DNA of 64,000 nucleotides. It comes from Bremerella sp. P1 (GTDB taxonomy: Bacteria > Planctomycetota > Planctomycetia > Pirellulales > Pirellulaceae). The notes beneath the pieces were generated by a model. It had not been told where the DNA came from and searched no databases. It worked only from the letters and a program-made list of their open reading frames with translations. The translations under genes were made by a program, and so were the position numbers. The stretch's first letter is position 1. Each line of letters opens with the position of its first letter. Shown piece by piece: positions 35,062-44,500 of this stretch. Where the stretch lies: contig NZ_CP118164.1 of assembly GCF_028748185.1 (NCBI RefSeq), positions 1,240,001-1,304,000 of the forward strand. The letters are read 5' to 3'.

Positions 35062-35835
35062 CTACTTCCCTAGAACAACCCTCAGGACCTCAAGCTCCGC
35101 AGCCGACAGAGCAGGACCACTCTGAGGCATCGAGCCAGAACTCACCTCGTCCCAAATCGCTTCCTGCTGATCAGGTGTCACAGGACCAAGCAAGTTGAGG
35201 CCACCCTGCTGCGAGGAATCATTGTGGCAGCGAACACACTTCGACTTGAGCAGTTCCGAAGCCCTGGTTTCCAATGGCACCTCCGCAAGCTCAAAAGAAG
35301 GCTTCCCCTTGGCCTCAGTCAAAGGTTCGACGCTCCAGCCGCCCTGAGCATCCTGAGACGCACGGAAGCTAAAGGAACGCGGTTCCCGGTTAAACGAAGG
35401 CCCACCCTGAGTCGCCTGTAAGGCTAAAGCAGCCGCCTGCCCCCTCGCCACAATCTCAGCAACCTCCGCACGAGACTGCGACTCAGCCTGGACAAGACCA
35501 GCAAAATCAAGATGAGCCTGACCTGCCAACTGCTGGGCCTGATCTGATAATCGAGCAGCCTGGTTATATAGCAAACCAAGATCAACCTGGTTGTACGATC
35601 CAGCCAGCGAAGAATACCCGTAAACACTCGTCCCCTGAGCCGCGATAGGCTGCGTGTTACTTACTGGCACAGGGATACCCACCAGATTATTCACTACCGT
35701 CGTCCGAGCACGGACAAACTCAGGCTGATGGTGAACAATCCTCTGTGGTTGAACGCACAGATTCCTACGACATCTCTGACCGAGAACGACTGACGACAGT
35801 GCAAGGACAAAGACAAGAGCAATAATAATTCGCAT
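35062..35835 (-). CDS. exported protein with C-terminal planctomycete cytochrome c-type domain
   Basis: 257 aa from MRIIIALVFVLALSSVVLGQ (signal peptide); a start at 35865 would add ten residues before it. The middle is Ala/Gln-rich and helical (LYNQAARLSDQAQQLAGQAH). The C-terminal 70 residues form a single-heme motif: SELLKSKCVRCH, then GGLNLLGPVTPD and SGSMPQSGPALSAAELEVLR, with CxxCH and a distal Met. This is the PSCyt1-type domain common in planctomycete surface proteins. Redox partner unknown. Its presence on a mobile island is unusual. Confidence 0.78.
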   Translation of the reverse strand: MRIIIALVFVLALSSVVLGQRCRRNLCVQPQRIVHHQPEFVRARTTVVNNLVGIPVPVSNTQPIAAQGTSVYGYSSLAGSYNQVDLGLLYNQAARLSDQAQQLAGQAHLDFAGLVQAESQSRAEVAEIVARGQAAALALQATQGGPSFNREPRSFSFRASQDAQGGWSVEPLTEAKGKPSFELAEVPLETRASELLKSKCVRCHNDSSQQGGLNLLGPVTPDQQEAIWDEVSSGSMPQSGPALSAAELEVLRVVLGK

Positions 35836-35956
35836 AGGGAAACTCCGTGTGGGGACTGTTTCCATATCTTTGTCTCGGATCTCACCTGTCAGAGCGTAAA
35901 TAGATGTGGAGCAGAAGTTCCGATATTTCGGCTGCTTCAGCTACGATGATGTTAGG

Positions 35957-36010
35957 CGTTGCGATTTTTCCGAGCCACAGGAGGAATAACTCTTCCTGTG
36001 GCTCGCAACG
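35957..36010. repeat. nested inverted repeat
   Basis: CGTTGCGA (35957-35964) faces TCGCAACG (36003-36010), and CGAGCCACAGGA (35971-35982) faces TCCTGTGGCTCG (35994-36005); the pairs share bases, so only one forms at a time. A TTTTTC run lies between the left arms. Possibly the end of the sulfotransferase transcript. Confidence 0.45.
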
Positions 36011-36013
36011 TAT

Positions 36014-36652
36014 CTAGGATTCCTCTCCCAACAAATCCCTGAACTGCTCAGTCAGGTAAGAATAATTCAGCACGATCTCCTCGGGATGCACCACCTGCTT
36101 CTTCGTCGTAGGTGCTACCTTGATCACTTTCACGTCTAAGAACTGGCAGACTTCGGCAAAGACTTCGTTCCATCTCTCCTGCTGGTCTTCGTAGTGGATA
36201 TCTAGGACTGGTCTATCTCCGATGGCTTCTTTGGCTTGCTGCCGTGATCGCTTTGCGGTGTTGATGGTTCTTTGGAATTCGAGGTCGCCTATGTAGAAGG
36301 GTTTGACTTCGGCTCCTGGGTCGTTCTTGTATTGCACCCAGGTTCTTCTGCGGTTGGCGATTAGTTCGCTGATTGCTCGGTGGAATGGGTTTCTGTTGAG
36401 CCGGATGATTCTTAGTTTTTTGGGGAGGTATTGGTAGGCGTTGTTTTTGATGCCGTGTTGGGCGTGGAGGGTGAAGCCGTGGTATTGGCAGTAGAGTTCG
36501 AGGATTTTCTTTCTGGCGTTATTTGGTTTTTGGATTTTGGCTAGGGGTTCTAGCATGAGGGTTCGGATTTGTGGGTGTTGGAGCATTGCTGATCGGAGCA
36601 TGTGGCTGCCGGTGCGGTAGAGTCCGTCGATGAGGAATTTGTGGCAGGGCAT
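36014..36652 (-). CDS. sulfotransferase-like protein
   Basis: 212 aa from MPCHKFLIDGLYRTGSHML; a longer frame to 36784 crosses two strong hairpins and is not used. The N-terminal LIDGLYRTGSHMLRSAM resembles the PAPS 5'-phosphosulfate loop of Stf0/P-loop sulfotransferases. KKLRIIRLNRNPFHRAISELIA is the 3'-phosphate-binding box, and VLDIHYEDQQERWNEVF matches the conserved 'YEDL' segment. It would transfer sulfate from PAPS to an unknown acceptor. Confidence 0.7.
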   Translation of the reverse strand: MPCHKFLIDGLYRTGSHMLRSAMLQHPQIRTLMLEPLAKIQKPNNARKKILELYCQYHGFTLHAQHGIKNNAYQYLPKKLRIIRLNRNPFHRAISELIANRRRTWVQYKNDPGAEVKPFYIGDLEFQRTINTAKRSRQQAKEAIGDRPVLDIHYEDQQERWNEVFAEVCQFLDVKVIKVAPTTKKQVVHPEEIVLNYSYLTEQFRDLLGEES

Positions 36653-36671
36653 TTGTTTGTTCCATAAGAGA

Positions 36672-36715
36672 GGCCCAGGTCGCGGTTTGAACGATACCGG
36701 TGCGACCTGGGCCTT
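36672..36715. repeat. perfect 13-bp inverted repeat 1
   Basis: AGGCCCAGGTCGC (36672-36684) with GCGACCTGGGCCT (36703-36715), loop 18 nt, located 20 bp upstream of the sulfotransferase start. Confidence 0.7.
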
Positions 36716-36732
36716 GGCAGTTGTTTTGAGAG

Positions 36733-36774
36733 AACGGGAGGCTGGGAAAGGGATACAGGAACCAGCCTCCCGTT
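36733..36774. repeat. perfect 13-bp inverted repeat 2
   Basis: AACGGGAGGCTGG (36733-36745) with CCAGCCTCCCGTT (36762-36774), loop 16 nt. It stands 17 bp from repeat 1 with a different sequence but the same arm length. Confidence 0.7.
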
Positions 36775-37084
36775 TAACGACCACTTTAGATTTGACACGA
36801 GAGTGTCGAGTGAGTGTCTGTCGGCTTTTGGGGCCAAATTGCTAGCTTTTGAAGCTTTCCGTGCCTATTCCGAGTACAATAAACCGGCTGATCTGAACCT
36901 TAGGGAATAATCAGAGTCCTTAAGGTGGAAAGCTGTGATGAAGTCGCCCTCTAAAACCGAAGACACAAGGGGGCACAGGATTTGCCCATGGATGGGAGCC
37001 AGAGTTCCTATCGCTTTAGATTGGGGATTTTTGGTACTACTACCATTGCCTCAGTTCCAAGGACGGAAACCAAAGGGCGGATCA

Positions 37085-37216
37085 ATGCAAAATTTGATAA
37101 TAGCTGGGTTGCTACTAGCCGTTTTTCTGGCTGCGGTCACTCTGCATCTCGCCACACTCTCTAAGAAGATGGGACGAGCGGAGCGTCTGTTAAAGAAGAC
37201 GCGAAAGCATAACTAA
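37085..37216 (+). CDS. 43-aa single-helix membrane protein
   Basis: NLIIAGLLLAVFLAAVTLHL is one membrane helix followed by a basic tail SKKMGRAERLLKKTRKHN. The start at 37085 has GGCGGA a few bases upstream; a longer frame from 36935 has no further support. Its stop interlocks with that of the next gene (CTAA). Function unknown. Confidence 0.42.
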   Translation: MQNLIIAGLLLAVFLAAVTLHLATLSKKMGRAERLLKKTRKHN

Positions 37217-38118
37217 TTCGCCATCAGTTCTAGATGAAATTGCGGCGGGGATGAAGCTTCCAATCTCTCCATGAACTTTCCCAAGTTCTCTTCTGAGGCC
37301 GCTAACAGGATCTGGATTTCACCACTTTCCTTTGCCACCGAAACGCTGAGCGTAAGCGGAAGCGGGTCCTCATCCCACAGAACCTCGACGGTCTTCAATT
37401 CTGCAGAGGCGTAGTTCACATTTGGGGGAATCACCTTCGCATAAGTGAATACCAGATGATCTTTGTTGTTCTCAGGCTTAGTTGTTGGCAAAGTCAGAGA
37501 AACCAAGGTGCCAGGTCGGGTTTCGGATTTCCCGATCGTGGCTAACTGCTCTGAGACGGAATCTAGTCGATCAGATAATTCATTGGTCTTGGCAATCGCT
37601 TGCTCCGAAGCCTTGCGGCTGGCGTCCAGATCAGTCTTTAGATCCTTGGCCAGCATAGAGAACTCGTTAATCTCGTTAGCCGCACCATTAAACGATTTGG
37701 TTGCAGCATCAAACTTCAACTTTGACTCGATGAAATCCTTGTGGGTCTGGTCGAATTTGTCGCCGTAATCCTCGACTTTGGCGATCTTTTTGCTCTCCTC
37801 AGTCAGAGTCTTGGTAACGTCCTTAATGTCACTCTGCAACGCAGAGACGTCGTCAATCTTCCCCACCAAGATTCCAATCGATTCGGCATTATCGTAAATT
37901 TTGGCAACCGGATACGACATAAGGTAGGTAATGAAACCACCTACGACTGCACCAAGTATTGGAAGCCCCCAACTCGCAAACTTGAGTTGCCAATGAAGAG
38001 ACGTAACAAGATCACGTAAATCTTCCTGCGAATTGTCCGTTGCTACCGCCGAAACGTTTTGTTGTGGTCCGTTGGCCCCGTTACCTTCGTTTCCGCTTTT
38101 GCCCTGCTTTTTCGCCAT
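37213..38118 (-). CDS. membrane-anchored coiled-coil protein, unknown
   Basis: 301 aa. A Gly/Asn/Gln-rich start, then one membrane segment (FASWGLPILGAVVGGFITYL) near residues 47-70, a coiled coil of about 130 residues (SALQSDIKDVTKTLTEESKK, ASRKASEQAIAKTNELSDRL) and a C-terminal beta-rich domain (GTLVSLTLPTTKPENNKDHL, PLPLTLSVSVAKESGEIQI). This topology suggests a cell-envelope or sensor role; no family is recognised. It is the last gene before the right end of the island. Confidence 0.65.
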   Translation of the reverse strand: MAKKQGKSGNEGNGANGPQQNVSAVATDNSQEDLRDLVTSLHWQLKFASWGLPILGAVVGGFITYLMSYPVAKIYDNAESIGILVGKIDDVSALQSDIKDVTKTLTEESKKIAKVEDYGDKFDQTHKDFIESKLKFDAATKSFNGAANEINEFSMLAKDLKTDLDASRKASEQAIAKTNELSDRLDSVSEQLATIGKSETRPGTLVSLTLPTTKPENNKDHLVFTYAKVIPPNVNYASAELKTVEVLWDEDPLPLTLSVSVAKESGEIQILLAASEENLGKFMERLEASSPPQFHLELMAN

Positions 38119-38277
38119 TTAAGAGCTTTCCCGCTCGTCGGAAATCTTGTGTGGTTGAAAGAGAAGTCGAATCTAGCACAGTGGTTTAGCGATCTCTAGC
38201 CCCTAAGGTACTCCAGAACCAACAAAGCGTGGGGGTAGGCTGTTCGAGGCGGCCAAATAAGGCCCCTAGCTTAGATT

Positions 38278-38300
38278 GTGTGCAAACTCTTGTGCAAACC
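38278..38300 (+). repeat. right pair of 11-bp tandem repeats (candidate integrase arm sites)
   Basis: GTGTGCAAACT (38278) and TTGTGCAAACC (38290), 12 bp apart, 63 bp inside attR. TTGTGCAAACC is identical to the first left-end copy at 20319. Confidence 0.5.
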
Positions 38301-38362
38301 GAGGCGTTCAGAATCCCATCGATGCCGTTCTTTGCGGGGTCTGGGCCTACCAGCACACGCGG

Positions 38363-38418
38363 CTTAAAATCCTGCGAGGGGTAACCCTCGTGCGGGTTCG
38401 ATCCCCGCCTCGGCCACT
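38363..38418 (+). repeat. attR (copy of tRNA-Leu 3' half)
   Basis: 56 bp identical to attL. It lacks the 5' half of a tRNA, so it is not a functional tRNA gene. TTTCTTTT follows outside the island. Confidence 0.95.
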
Positions 38419-38445
38419 TTTCTTTTAACGCATCGGAGTTGCTTG

Positions 38446-38943
38446 ATGGCAATCCAATCCACGAGCACAACCAATGATGCGTCCCCGCTACGGGACCTGC
38501 AGTTCACCACACTTGAAGAGGCTGTGGTCGATGCTCGGCAGCTTCTGGAATCCGGTTACGTTCGCCACGGAAACTGGAGCCTGGGGCAGATCTGCTGGCA
38601 TTTGCGTACCGTCCAGGACCCGAGTATCGATGGCTATCCGTGGTTCTTTGGCTTGTTTGCCTTTCTTCGACCGATCGTTCGTCGCTTGCTATTGCCCAAG
38701 ATCCTCAGTGGTAACTCTCCCCGAGGAATTCGCACGGCCCCCATCTTCGTTCCTGCGAAAGAACTGCACGATGAAGAGGAAGTCGTTGCGTTCGAGAAGA
38801 GCGTCGAGCGGTTCCTACAACATCACGGCGCCTTCCATCCGCACCCCGGCTTCGGTCGTTTAGACCGGGATACACTGCATCGTGTTCATGCTGCTCATGC
38901 CGCGCATCACTTACGCTTCCTGCAAACGAAGGGCGAATCCTAA
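38446..38943 (+). CDS. DUF1569 (DinB-like) protein
   Basis: 165 aa. A four-helix DinB-type fold with a histidine pattern: GNWSLGQICWHLRTVQDPS near residue 45 and HAAHAAHHLRFLQ at the C-terminus, which may bind a metal. DUF1569 proteins are common in planctomycetes; the role is unknown. It starts 28 bp outside attR, so it is the first core gene right of the island and probably lay directly behind tRNA-Leu before insertion. Confidence 0.82.
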   Translation: MAIQSTSTTNDASPLRDLQFTTLEEAVVDARQLLESGYVRHGNWSLGQICWHLRTVQDPSIDGYPWFFGLFAFLRPIVRRLLLPKILSGNSPRGIRTAPIFVPAKELHDEEEVVAFEKSVERFLQHHGAFHPHPGFGRLDRDTLHRVHAAHAAHHLRFLQTKGES

Positions 38944-39122
38944 GCAGGTACGAAATTCGGCACTTGTGTAGCGCAGCGTTGACGATAACGGACCCTCTGT
39001 TTTGCGTTTGGCATATGGCCCGCAATGCACTCGCTTCATACGCATCTGGGTATCTCAAGCAATTTATGGAGATTGAGGATACGACTTAGAATCGTGCGAG
39101 AGACGCCCTTCTTTGATTTTGC

Positions 39123-40298
39123 TTACTCGAGCACTGGTTGTGCCTCGCGACTTGGAGGAGGCTCCAGGCGATTGAGCTCACTCGTCAATCGAAATGCGGC
39201 ATAGAGCGTGAAGAAGCAGCACGCTAACGGGGCTAACCAGACCGGCGGCACTCCCTGCGGTGTGATGTGTTGGCCTAGTTCAAACGAACCGAGAATAACT
39301 ACAGCCAAGGCCATCATCGAGCCTGCGGCGAACCAGCGACGTCCGCATAGTGCTTCGGCGTAGAACAGCCCCAACGCCGGCCCAAGAACGCAATAAGTGC
39401 AATTCTCAGTCCTGGGGTTAAATAGCATCAGGTAAATCGCAGTCAGCGTGTAAAGCCATACTAAGAAGCGTTTCGAGTCGAGCTTCTGCTTGAGCACAAA
39501 GCAAATGGCCAGCGTACCGACGGCACAAAGCAACCGGCTCGCCGTTTGAATGGAATCAGGTACTTCGAGACCGAATGCCTTCAGCATTCCGAACAGTTGG
39601 GCCCACCATTTTTCGTATCCGATCCGGTTCGAGTGAAATAGGCAGAGACCGAACTCTTCGTATTGCTGCCACACGTAGTCCGGCGATTGAAAAGCGAACG
39701 GAACCAAAGCGAGCACGATAATCCCAACGCCCAGCCGCCAGCGCATTGGGGCGTAGAGCGCGCCAACCAGCAAAATCAAGACGATCGAGAGAGGCTTGAC
39801 CGCAAATCCCAACATGAGCAACCACGTGCATAGGTGCCAGTTTTCACGGCGGATCGCATCGATGGCAAGTAGCATCGTGGCCGTCATGATCACGGTCGCC
39901 TGGCCGTTTCGCATACAATCGGCACACAGCAACAGAGCGACAAAGCCAGCCGAGAGATTGAAGAACTCGGACTTCTGCGGCGAAAGACGGAAGAAACGAT
40001 AACACCCCAGGACAAATAGGATCAGGCTGATAATCCGCCACGCAACGTCTCCCTGAGGATGGGCCTGAACCGCAAAGGGAATATAGGCGATCGCCGAATG
40101 AGGCAGATAGAGAAAGCCGGTTCCGGTCGTATCGTACATCGACTGACCGGCCATCCAATTCCATGCAGCTTCCGAGTAATACCCGGTTACGGAAACACGC
40201 GACCCGGCGACCAAGAGCCCCGCCACAACGATCAGTAAAGCGACATTTAACGCAATCCACGCGATATTGGCCGGGTGGCGTCTCACGATGGCAAACAT
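39123..40298 (-). CDS. GT87-like membrane glycosyltransferase (DUF2029)
   Basis: 391 aa, about ten membrane helices. Typical of GT87 polyprenyl-phosphate mannosyltransferases: an extracytoplasmic loop SEAAWNWMAGQSMYDTTGTG then FLYLPHSAIAYIPF, followed by CADCMRNGQATVIMTATMLL (N-G-Q motif) and MLGFAVKPLSIVLILL (A-x-K-P). It would move sugar from a lipid-linked donor to an outer envelope glycan. The GT2 gene lies 20 bp upstream and may supply that donor. Confidence 0.85.
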   Translation of the reverse strand: MFAIVRRHPANIAWIALNVALLIVVAGLLVAGSRVSVTGYYSEAAWNWMAGQSMYDTTGTGFLYLPHSAIAYIPFAVQAHPQGDVAWRIISLILFVLGCYRFFRLSPQKSEFFNLSAGFVALLLCADCMRNGQATVIMTATMLLAIDAIRRENWHLCTWLLMLGFAVKPLSIVLILLVGALYAPMRWRLGVGIIVLALVPFAFQSPDYVWQQYEEFGLCLFHSNRIGYEKWWAQLFGMLKAFGLEVPDSIQTASRLLCAVGTLAICFVLKQKLDSKRFLVWLYTLTAIYLMLFNPRTENCTYCVLGPALGLFYAEALCGRRWFAAGSMMALAVVILGSFELGQHITPQGVPPVWLAPLACCFFTLYAAFRLTSELNRLEPPPSREAQPVLE

Positions 40299-40318
40299 GG
40301 AAAATCCTTCAAGGAAGA

Positions 40319-41164
40319 TCAGGCAGATTTGCGAATTTCGGTCGGTGTGACAACTTCATTGGCATCGAAGACGGACGATGGGAACTTGATGATGTCGGCT
40401 TCAGTGTCGACGACGAAATGCCCACACCGGTAACTCCAAGCAATGCTTCCCAGTTCGTAGATGGCGCGAAGAAAGTCGCTCGGTTTCAACTTCGAGCCGA
40501 CGACTTCCCTCCATTGGTCGAGGGGGAATTCATAGATGGTGCGATGGCAATCTACCTGGGGGCTATTGGCCAGGTATCGCGCCAGCAACTCAACATCAAA
40601 GATCCAGCGACTGCTGAACGGCTCTTCGATCGCTAACTTCAGGGCAGGCGTCACACGGAATAGTTTCACGCCGCATTGGGTATCTCGAAGCGGCAGTCCG
40701 ATGGCCAGCGAGGCAACCGATGAAAAACTGAATCCCAGCCACTTCCGCGCCCAGTGCCGTTGAATCTGCCGACCAACCAGCGGAAACCGCGATCCCAAGA
40801 CGATTTCGACTTCTGGGTTGCGTGCCAACACATCCGCAAGGCTCAAGCACGACTGAAGCGGTGCCGAGAGGTCGGCATCGATAAAGCCGATCGCGTGTTC
40901 TCCGGAGTCAGCTTCGATCACATGTCGCATGCCGCGCCGAACCGCTTCGGACTTGCCTCCGTTTTCCGAGCACTGCAGAAATTGGATCCGATCGTTGGAT
41001 TGCTGCTGAAGTTCGCGAAGAATCTTAGCCGTTTCGTCCGTGCTGCCATCGTCGACTACGGTGAAACGGACATGACGATGTTCGGCCGCGAAATCAAGAA
41101 ATCGATGCCTCTCGAGTCGTTTCTCCTCGTTATAGCAAGGGACGACCATATGAATGGGTATCAT
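40319..41164 (-). CDS. GT2 dolichyl-phosphate-sugar synthase-like glycosyltransferase
   Basis: 281 aa from MIPIHMVVPCYNEEKRLERH. GT-A domain with VVDDGSTDETAKIL, AIGFIDADLSAPLQSCL (DxD) and SRWIFDVELLARYL, close to eukaryotic ALG5/DPM1. It would load a sugar from a nucleotide donor onto polyprenyl phosphate for the adjacent GT87. The longer start at 41209 has no family match. Confidence 0.88.
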   Translation of the reverse strand: MIPIHMVVPCYNEEKRLERHRFLDFAAEHRHVRFTVVDDGSTDETAKILRELQQQSNDRIQFLQCSENGGKSEAVRRGMRHVIEADSGEHAIGFIDADLSAPLQSCLSLADVLARNPEVEIVLGSRFPLVGRQIQRHWARKWLGFSFSSVASLAIGLPLRDTQCGVKLFRVTPALKLAIEEPFSSRWIFDVELLARYLANSPQVDCHRTIYEFPLDQWREVVGSKLKPSDFLRAIYELGSIAWSYRCGHFVVDTEADIIKFPSSVFDANEVVTPTEIRKSA

Positions 41165-41542
41165 CCGTGACTTCCTTCCATTGATTTGCCGCCAAGTGGC
41201 AATAGACATCCGTCATAGCCAAGGATCAATTGGCTCTACCCAACGGACAGGGGAAGACCTTCCCCAATTTCTGGCGGAGATAGTACTGTATTGGCCAAAT
41301 CAGTGTCAATTGATGATTCACCTGGCCTGTCAGACGCAAAGTCAAGCGGTATAGGGAATTAGAGAGATCTACCAGTCGCAATATAGCATTTCATGCTGTT
41401 GGGTGATTGCCAGTTATGAGAGATCGCACCGGAAGCGTTGCCCCAACGACGATTAATGGAGCATTCAAAGAAATACTGCCGCGAATGCCTGCTTCCCTTC
41501 TAGACCTTCGTCATTTGGCAGTTCAGACGGATCGTAGGCCCA
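41165..41542. other. intergenic region, nothing recognised
   Basis: 378 bp between the GT2 start and the end of the ammonium-transporter kinase. No gene, strong hairpin or repeat stands out. Confidence 0.5.
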
Positions 41543-44500
41543 CTAAGAAGTCACTTCATCCGAACGGGTAGCCCGCTGCATGGCGGAATTGTCGGCTAGT
41601 TCACCGATCAGCTGAATCAAGTGATGGCGATTGATTGGTTTGGTGGCGAAATCGTTGCAGCCGGCCTCGATACACTTCTGACGATCGCCAACCATTGCGT
41701 GCGCGGTCAGTGCCACAATGACGCCTTGGTAATCCGCTTCTCGCAGCTTGGCAACTGCCGAATAGCCGTCAAGCACGGGCATCTGCATGTCCATCAAAAC
41801 GACATGATATGCGGAGCCTCTTTCGACTGCGTCCAGGGCCGCGTCGTAGGCAAGCTGACCGTTTTCGACGACCTTAACCTCAGCTCCTGCCTTGCGGAGA
41901 ACGAAAGAAATCAAGCGCTGGTTATCAAGGCCATCCTCAGCGAGAAGTACGTGAATTCCCTCGAGCGATTTGCCAGGCTCCTCAGACTCATTCGTCGCAG
42001 AAGCATTCTGTGCCTGAGAATCTTCAGTCGAGGTGACATCGCTTGACGTTTCGACTTTGAGCCGATCCACCATCGGCGTTGAACCGATATCTCCGGTCCC
42101 AACGGTCACGGTAAAGGTGCTCCCGAAACCTTGCTCGGATTCTACGACAATATTTCCACCAAGCATACTCGCCAGACAATTCGAAATACGAAGCCCAAGC
42201 CCCGTTCCGCCGAACTCTCGCGTGGTGGATGAATCAGCCTGACTAAACGGCTCGAAATTAGCGATCTTCTCTAACTGTTCCGGCGTCATGCCCAGCCCCG
42301 TATCGGTAACACGGAACTGCATGATGCTTTGGTCAGGCAGGTACGAAAGTGAAATAGCGACTTCGCCAATCTCAGTGAACTTGATCGCGTTGCCCACAAT
42401 GTTCAATAAGATCTGCCGCAACCGAGTTGGATCCGATTGAATCGTTTCCGGGAAAGGAGTGTCCTGTCGGACGCGAAGCGCAATCCCCTTGCCCACAGCT
42501 CGTACGTTGAGCAGGGAGATGACCTCTTCGACAATTGCGTGCGGCCGGGTCGGAAGAACTTCAATGGAAAGTTTTCCGGCATCGATCTTCGACATATCCA
42601 GGATGTCGTTGATGATCGCGAGAAGATGTTCGCCATTGCGATTGATTGTCTCTAAGGCATTGCGATGCTCATCAGTTAGATCATTTATCGACAGGTCGTT
42701 GAGCAGCAATTCGGAATAGCCCAGGATTGCTGTCATCGGTGTACGAATCTCGTGAGACATGTTCGCGAGGAATTCGCTCTTGGCCTGATTGGCTGCATTC
42801 GCTTGTTCGATCGCCTGGCGAAGCTTTTGGACTTCAATATGAACACCGACCATTCGTTTCGGCGAACCATCTTCGTTCCATGCTACGACTTCGCCAATAT
42901 CGCGAATCCAGAGCCACGAGCCATCTTTGCATCGAACGCGATGTTCGCAGCAATAGACAGGATCTTCACCTTGAAAATGCCGCTGAATTGCTTCCTGAGC
43001 CATCAGTAGATCATCGGGATGGCATAGGTCGACCCAAGTCTCAACGCACATCGGCAGTTCGCCAGGTTCGTACCCAAGCATCGTATACCATACGTCGTTG
43101 AATACCGTCTCACCGGTCGTCACAACCCAGTCCCAGAGCCCTGTATTCGAGCCGCGAAGGGCCAGGTCAAGGCGTTCCGTTAATCGACGGTTCTCCTCTT
43201 CGGCTTCCTTTCGATCGGAAATGTCCTGGGCAATGCCGAGGTAACCAATGATCTGGCCCTCGTCGTCGTATCTGGCGGTAACGGTCAGGGATACGCTCAA
43301 GGTCGATCCATCTTTGCGAATGTAGGTCCACTCCCGCTCTTCGTGCCCATGGTGCATGGCCTGATTGACGAAAACCTGGAAACCTTCAATCGGCTCGCCT
43401 AGTTGTTCGCTCAATTCCTTTCCACGAGCAATGACTTCCGATTCCAGGTGAATAATTGCTGGCGTTTGCTTTCCGACCATTTCTTCGGCCGTGTACCCCA
43501 GCATCGCTTCGGCTCCGGCATTGAAGGTGGAAATAATTCCCTCACAGTCGGCTGCAATGATCGAGACCCGCGTGGCGGCGCCTAAAACACCCTGTAATTC
43601 AGTCTTAGCTGCGATGGAGCTTTCTTCGGCACGCTTACGGTCGGTGATATCGAACCGCAGCGAGACGAACTTTTCGATCTTCCCTTCACTGTCATGGAAA
43701 GGAATATTGGTCGCATCGACCCAATACAGATGGCCATCCTTCGCTCGATTGCAAACTTCGCCACGCCAGGTCTCGCCAGCATGAATCGTTTGCCACATTT
43801 CCTTCCAGAACGACTTGGGATGGTAGCCGGAATTCAGAACGCGGTGATCCTTTCCGAGCAGCTCCTCTTGGCTGTACCCTGAAATCCGGCAGAAGCCTTC
43901 GTTGACCTCGATGATCTTGCCGGAGCGATCAGAAATCGAATAAAGCGTGTGTTTGTCGAGGGCCGATTTGAGCGAGTGGATCTGCCGGCTAGACTCACGC
44001 AGTTCTTTCTTGGCGTGATAGAGTTCTTCGATCGCGATTTCAACTTGCCGCTGCTTCTCTTTCAGTGATGTCAGGACACTGTTATATGCTTGAGCGATCT
44101 GTCCAACATCGGTGTGCGATTGCAGGTCGATTTCAATCTCAAAGTTGCCCGTCTCCGAATGTTGTTCCATAACCTGCAACAGGTCGTAGAGTTCGGACTT
44201 ATCGCCGTGTTCGGCGACGTTCAGCCCAACCGATTCCGTTTGAGCGTCGACACGAAATGGACTGAAGCGATTGATACACCACAAAACGCCGAAGCCAACG
44301 AGGAAAGACCACGCAAAACAGACGCTCACGCCTAGCAGTTGCACCCACAACTGTTCCCAGCGTCCTAAACCGGTGTCGATTGCCGCCAGGTTGCCAAATA
44401 GAGCAACGGACAAAGTCCCCCAGACACCAGCGACGGCATGCACAGGAACTGCCCCCACGACATCATCGATTTTAAACTTCTCAAGCAGATGCGAACTGGC

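Larger units (their letters stand above)
20135..38418. mobile_element. tRNA-Leu-integrated genomic island, about 18.3 kb
   Basis: Bounded by a perfect 56-bp direct repeat of the tRNA-Leu 3' half (20135-20190 and 38363-38418). A tyrosine integrase lies 165 bp inside the left boundary, with two excisionase-like HTH genes behind it. Outside the right copy the DNA continues with TTTCTTTT, a sensible original terminator for the tRNA gene. Cargo includes IS elements, putative defence genes, a replication-like gene pair and membrane or secreted proteins. No conjugation genes are seen, so it looks like an integrative, possibly mobilisable or phage-satellite-like island rather than a full ICE. Confidence 0.95.

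Noticed and set aside
38363-38418. Second tRNA-Leu gene
   Set aside because: Only the 3' half is present; upstream bases do not form the D-arm or acceptor 5' strand. It is attR.
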